From NCBI RefSeq assembly GCF_014697615.1, contig NZ_JACJSD010000065.1, forward strand, positions 1 through 33,745: 33,745 bases of DNA, read 5' to 3'. Shown here in pieces: positions 32,505-33,745 of this stretch. The position numbers and the translations under genes are program-made. Each line of letters opens with the position of its first letter. Position 1 is the stretch's first letter. Source of the stretch: Nostoc sp. FACHB-280. GTDB taxonomy: Bacteria; Cyanobacteriota; Cyanobacteriia; Cyanobacteriales; Nostocaceae. The notes under the pieces are model-generated. The model saw only the letters and a program-made list of their open reading frames with translations. It had not been told where the DNA came from and did no database searches.

Positions 32505-33110
32505 ATGATTCCTATCGTTATTGAACAATCGGGTCGGGGCGAACGCGCCTTTGATATCTACTCACGACTGTTGCGTGAGCGAATCATCTTCTTGGGACAA
32601 CAGATTGACAGCAACTTAGCTAACTTAATAGTTGCCCAAATGCTGTTCTTGGATGCAGAAGACCCAGAAAAAGACATTTATATGTACATTAATTCCCCTG
32701 GCGGTTCGGTAACTGCTGGTATGGGTATTTTTGACACTATGAAGCATATCCGCCCTGATGTCTGTACCATTTGTACCGGATTAGCGGCAAGTATGGGAGC
32801 TTTTCTCCTCAGTGCTGGAACCAAAGGTAAGCGGATGAGTCTACCCCATTCCCGCATTATGATTCACCAACCTTTAGGCGGCGCACAAGGCCAAGCCACC
32901 GACATTGAAATTCAAGCGCGGGAAATTTTGTATCACAAAAAGCGACTCAACGACTTTCTCGCCGACCACACAGGTCAGCCCATTGAGCGCATTGCAGAAG
33001 ACACCGAACGCGATTTCTTCATGTCACCCGATGAAGCCAGAGAATACGGTTTGATTGACCAAGTAATTGACCGTCACTCTGCGGGTAGTCGTCCGATGGC
33101 TGTGGTTTAG
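32505..33110 (+). CDS. clpP: ATP-dependent Clp protease proteolytic subunit ClpP
   Basis: Serine protease that forms the barrel core of the Clp protease. Catalytic Ser96 in GLAASMGAF, His121 in [10 protein letters not shown] and Asp170 in ERDFFMS are all present, so this is an active ClpP and not Clp[13 protein letters not shown] is intact. 201 residues, standard. AGGAA six bases before the ATG. Cyanobacteria carry several clpP genes, so the exact paralogue is not clear. Its stop TAG is the first element of a heptad array. Confidence 0.97.
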   Translation: MIPIVIEQSGRGERAFDIYSRLLRERIIFLGQQIDSNLANLIVAQMLFLDAEDPEKDIYMYINSPGGSVTAGMGIFDTMKHIRPDVCTICTGLAASMGAFLLSAGTKGKRMSLPHSRIMIHQPLGGAQGQATDIEIQAREILYHKKRLNDFLADHTGQPIERIAEDTERDFFMSPDEAREYGLIDQVIDRHSAGSRPMAVV

Positions 33111-33140
33111 TCATTAGTCATTAGTCATTGGTTATTAGTT
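33107..33140. repeat. Heptad array starting at the clpP stop codon
   Basis: TTAGTCA, TTAGTCA, TTAGTCA, TTGGTTA, then TTAGTT. The TAG of the first unit is the clpP stop (33108-33110), just as at rimI. Confidence 0.8.
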
Positions 33141-33167
33141 GTAGGGTGGGTATTATGCCCACCCTGC
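33141..33167. repeat. GGGTGGGCA-type palindromic repeat, copy 3
   Basis: GTAGGGTGGG (33141-33150) and CCCACCCTGC (33158-33167) pair with one G-U/T-G position and a seven-base loop. It separates convergent clpP and the gene at 33167, touching the latter's stop codon; a shared terminator-like position as in copies 1 and 2. Confidence 0.75.
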
Positions 33168-33544
33168 TAAATTATGGGTGTGGCTAGAGATTCCAAGTAT
33201 TTGAGAAAATCGAGTAATTCTTCTTGGGTTAATAAATGGCGCGATCGCTTACCATAAGTTTTCATGAGATAATCTCTTCCCCACTCTACACTGACATCTA
33301 ATCGCTGCATTTCTTGATCAGTTTTAGCGATAACTTGAACAAAAAAATCTTCTCGTGATGATGGCGTAGGTTGAGTTTCCAAATATCTCAGAAAATCCAG
33401 TAATTCTGATTCGGTTAATAAAGTCCGCCCTCTCTTGCCATAAGTTTTAATAAGATAATCTCTTCCTTGTTCCGGTGTCCAACCTAAACGGTGCAATTCA
33501 ATATCAGTTTTGGCTAATACTTCCGCTAAATTTACTGGTTTCAT
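33167..33544 (-). CDS. Protein of two tandem ~50-residue repeats
   Basis: 125 residues made of two copies of one helical unit: copy 1 has AKTDIELHRLGWTPEQGRDY, LIKTYGKRGRTLLTESELLD; copy 2 has AKTDQEMQRLDVSVEWGRDY, LMKTYGKRSRHLLTQEELLD. Each ends in FL-x-YLE. The shared core GRDYLxKTYGKRxRxLLTxxELLDFLxYLE resembles small domains seen at the C-termini of some cyanobacterial DNA-related proteins, but I cannot name the function. The basic YGKRSR stretch would suit nucleic-acid contact. The gene starts six bases after the stop of a truncated gene and was probably the second gene in that operon. Confidence 0.75.
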   Translation of the reverse strand: MKPVNLAEVLAKTDIELHRLGWTPEQGRDYLIKTYGKRGRTLLTESELLDFLRYLETQPTPSSREDFFVQVIAKTDQEMQRLDVSVEWGRDYLMKTYGKRSRHLLTQEELLDFLKYLESLATPII

Positions 33545-33550
33545 AAATGC

Positions 33551-33618
33551 CTATCTGCGGTTAATTTTATCCAAATTCTCTTGCCCATTAACTATAGCTA
33601 CTATTAATCCTTCAAGAG
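33551..33618 (-). pseudogene. 3' remnant of an unknown gene cut by the right IS copy
   Basis: The minus strand reads TLEGLIVAIVNGQENLDKIN then RR and TAG (33551-33553). It is open up to the IS edge at 33619-33620. The short peptide looks like a genuine C-terminus and its stop is only six bases before the start of the next gene, the spacing expected of an operon. Too short to identify. The 5' part should be on the far side of the IS copy. Confidence 0.45.
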
Positions 33619-33620
33619 TA

Positions 33621-33745
33621 AGCTGTTCAGCATTTAAATTGTGTATAATAGAAAGCTGAATTAAGTAAAAAAAAGGAATAATGCCAGCAAAAAATCATTT
33701 AACTTCTCAGCAAATAGAGAAACTACAAAAAGCCTTAAAACTGGA
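33621..33745 (+). mobile_element. IS630-type insertion sequence, 5' end only (right copy)
   Basis: Exact inverted copy of bases 1-125, again bordered by TA (33619-33620). Reads rightwards out of the window. Together with the left copy it faces outward, so the two are separate insertions in opposite orientation, or the contig is bounded by one repeated sequence. Confidence 0.8.
33681..33745 (+). CDS. IS630-family transposase, N-terminal fragment
   Basis: Identical to the left-edge fragment: MPAKNHLTSQQIEKLQKALK and onward past the window. The ATG at 33681 follows AAGGA. The catalytic domain is not in view. Confidence 0.7.
   Translation, partial: MPAKNHLTSQQIEKLQKALKL

Overview
The window looks like chromosomal DNA of a filamentous, probably heterocyst-forming cyanobacterium (Nostoc/Anabaena type). 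The evidence is the many HIP1 octamers (GCGATCGC) on both strands, the arrays of degenerate heptanucleotide repeats (STRRs), and cyanobacterium-typical families (DUF1350, DUF3143, DUF6887/6888, Uma2, cyanobacterial TpsA). The first and last 127 bases are exact inverted copies of each other. Each holds the 5' end of an IS630-type transposase gene beside a TA, so the window is best read as a whole short-read contig that stops at two copies of one insertion sequence. Each copy also cuts a gene: a TpsA-like adhesin on the left and the 3' tail of an unknown gene on the right.

Layout. 1-3.5 kb: IS end, broken tpsA, a small unknown gene, and a Tat-exported PhoD phosphatase with a candidate Pho box. 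3.5-9.6 kb: Orn/Lys/Arg decarboxylase, dprA, a membrane protein, DUF1350, a membrane-anchored J-protein and DUF3143. 9.7-12.9 kb: a minus-strand run lysA, cdaA, uppS that links cell-wall precursor supply with c-di-AMP synthesis. 13.1-17.6 kb: Uma2 protein, rimI and clpC, closed by a clear terminator. 17.6-22.8 kb: an accessory island with a stand-alone HsdR_N nuclease, an Rpn/DUF2887 remnant, a DUF6888/DUF6887 pair, a dead antitoxin, an intact MazEF-type pair, and two tandem cassettes that each couple a small protein to a clan AA aspartic protease. 23.0-26.9 kb: an iron cluster with a two-domain multicopper oxidase, a lipoprotein, a ferritin-like protein and an FTR1 permease. 27-31.8 kb: SMI1/KNR4 protein, an orphan BtuF/FecB-like lipoprotein, mobA and a DUF255 thioredoxin-fold protein. 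31.9-33.6 kb: a previously missed 51-residue ORF, clpP with a structured leader, and a two-repeat protein of unknown role.

How parts fit together. ClpC and ClpP, the two halves of the main cyanobacterial Clp protease, lie about 15 kb apart. The iron genes together make a plausible oxidase, periplasmic carrier, permease and storage route. In the accessory island three modules (DUF6888/6887, MazEF, first protease cassette) are each preceded by copies of one 60-80 bp repeat, which suggests segmental duplication of a shared leader.

The best candidate for an undescribed system is the duplicated small-protein/aspartic-protease cassette, with start-stop overlaps ATGA and GTGA. A second striking pattern is that several heptad arrays begin exactly at the TAG stop codon of the adjacent gene (rimI, uppS, clpP, and in part lysA). 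Assignments come from reading the sequence and recalling family features; no database search was possible.
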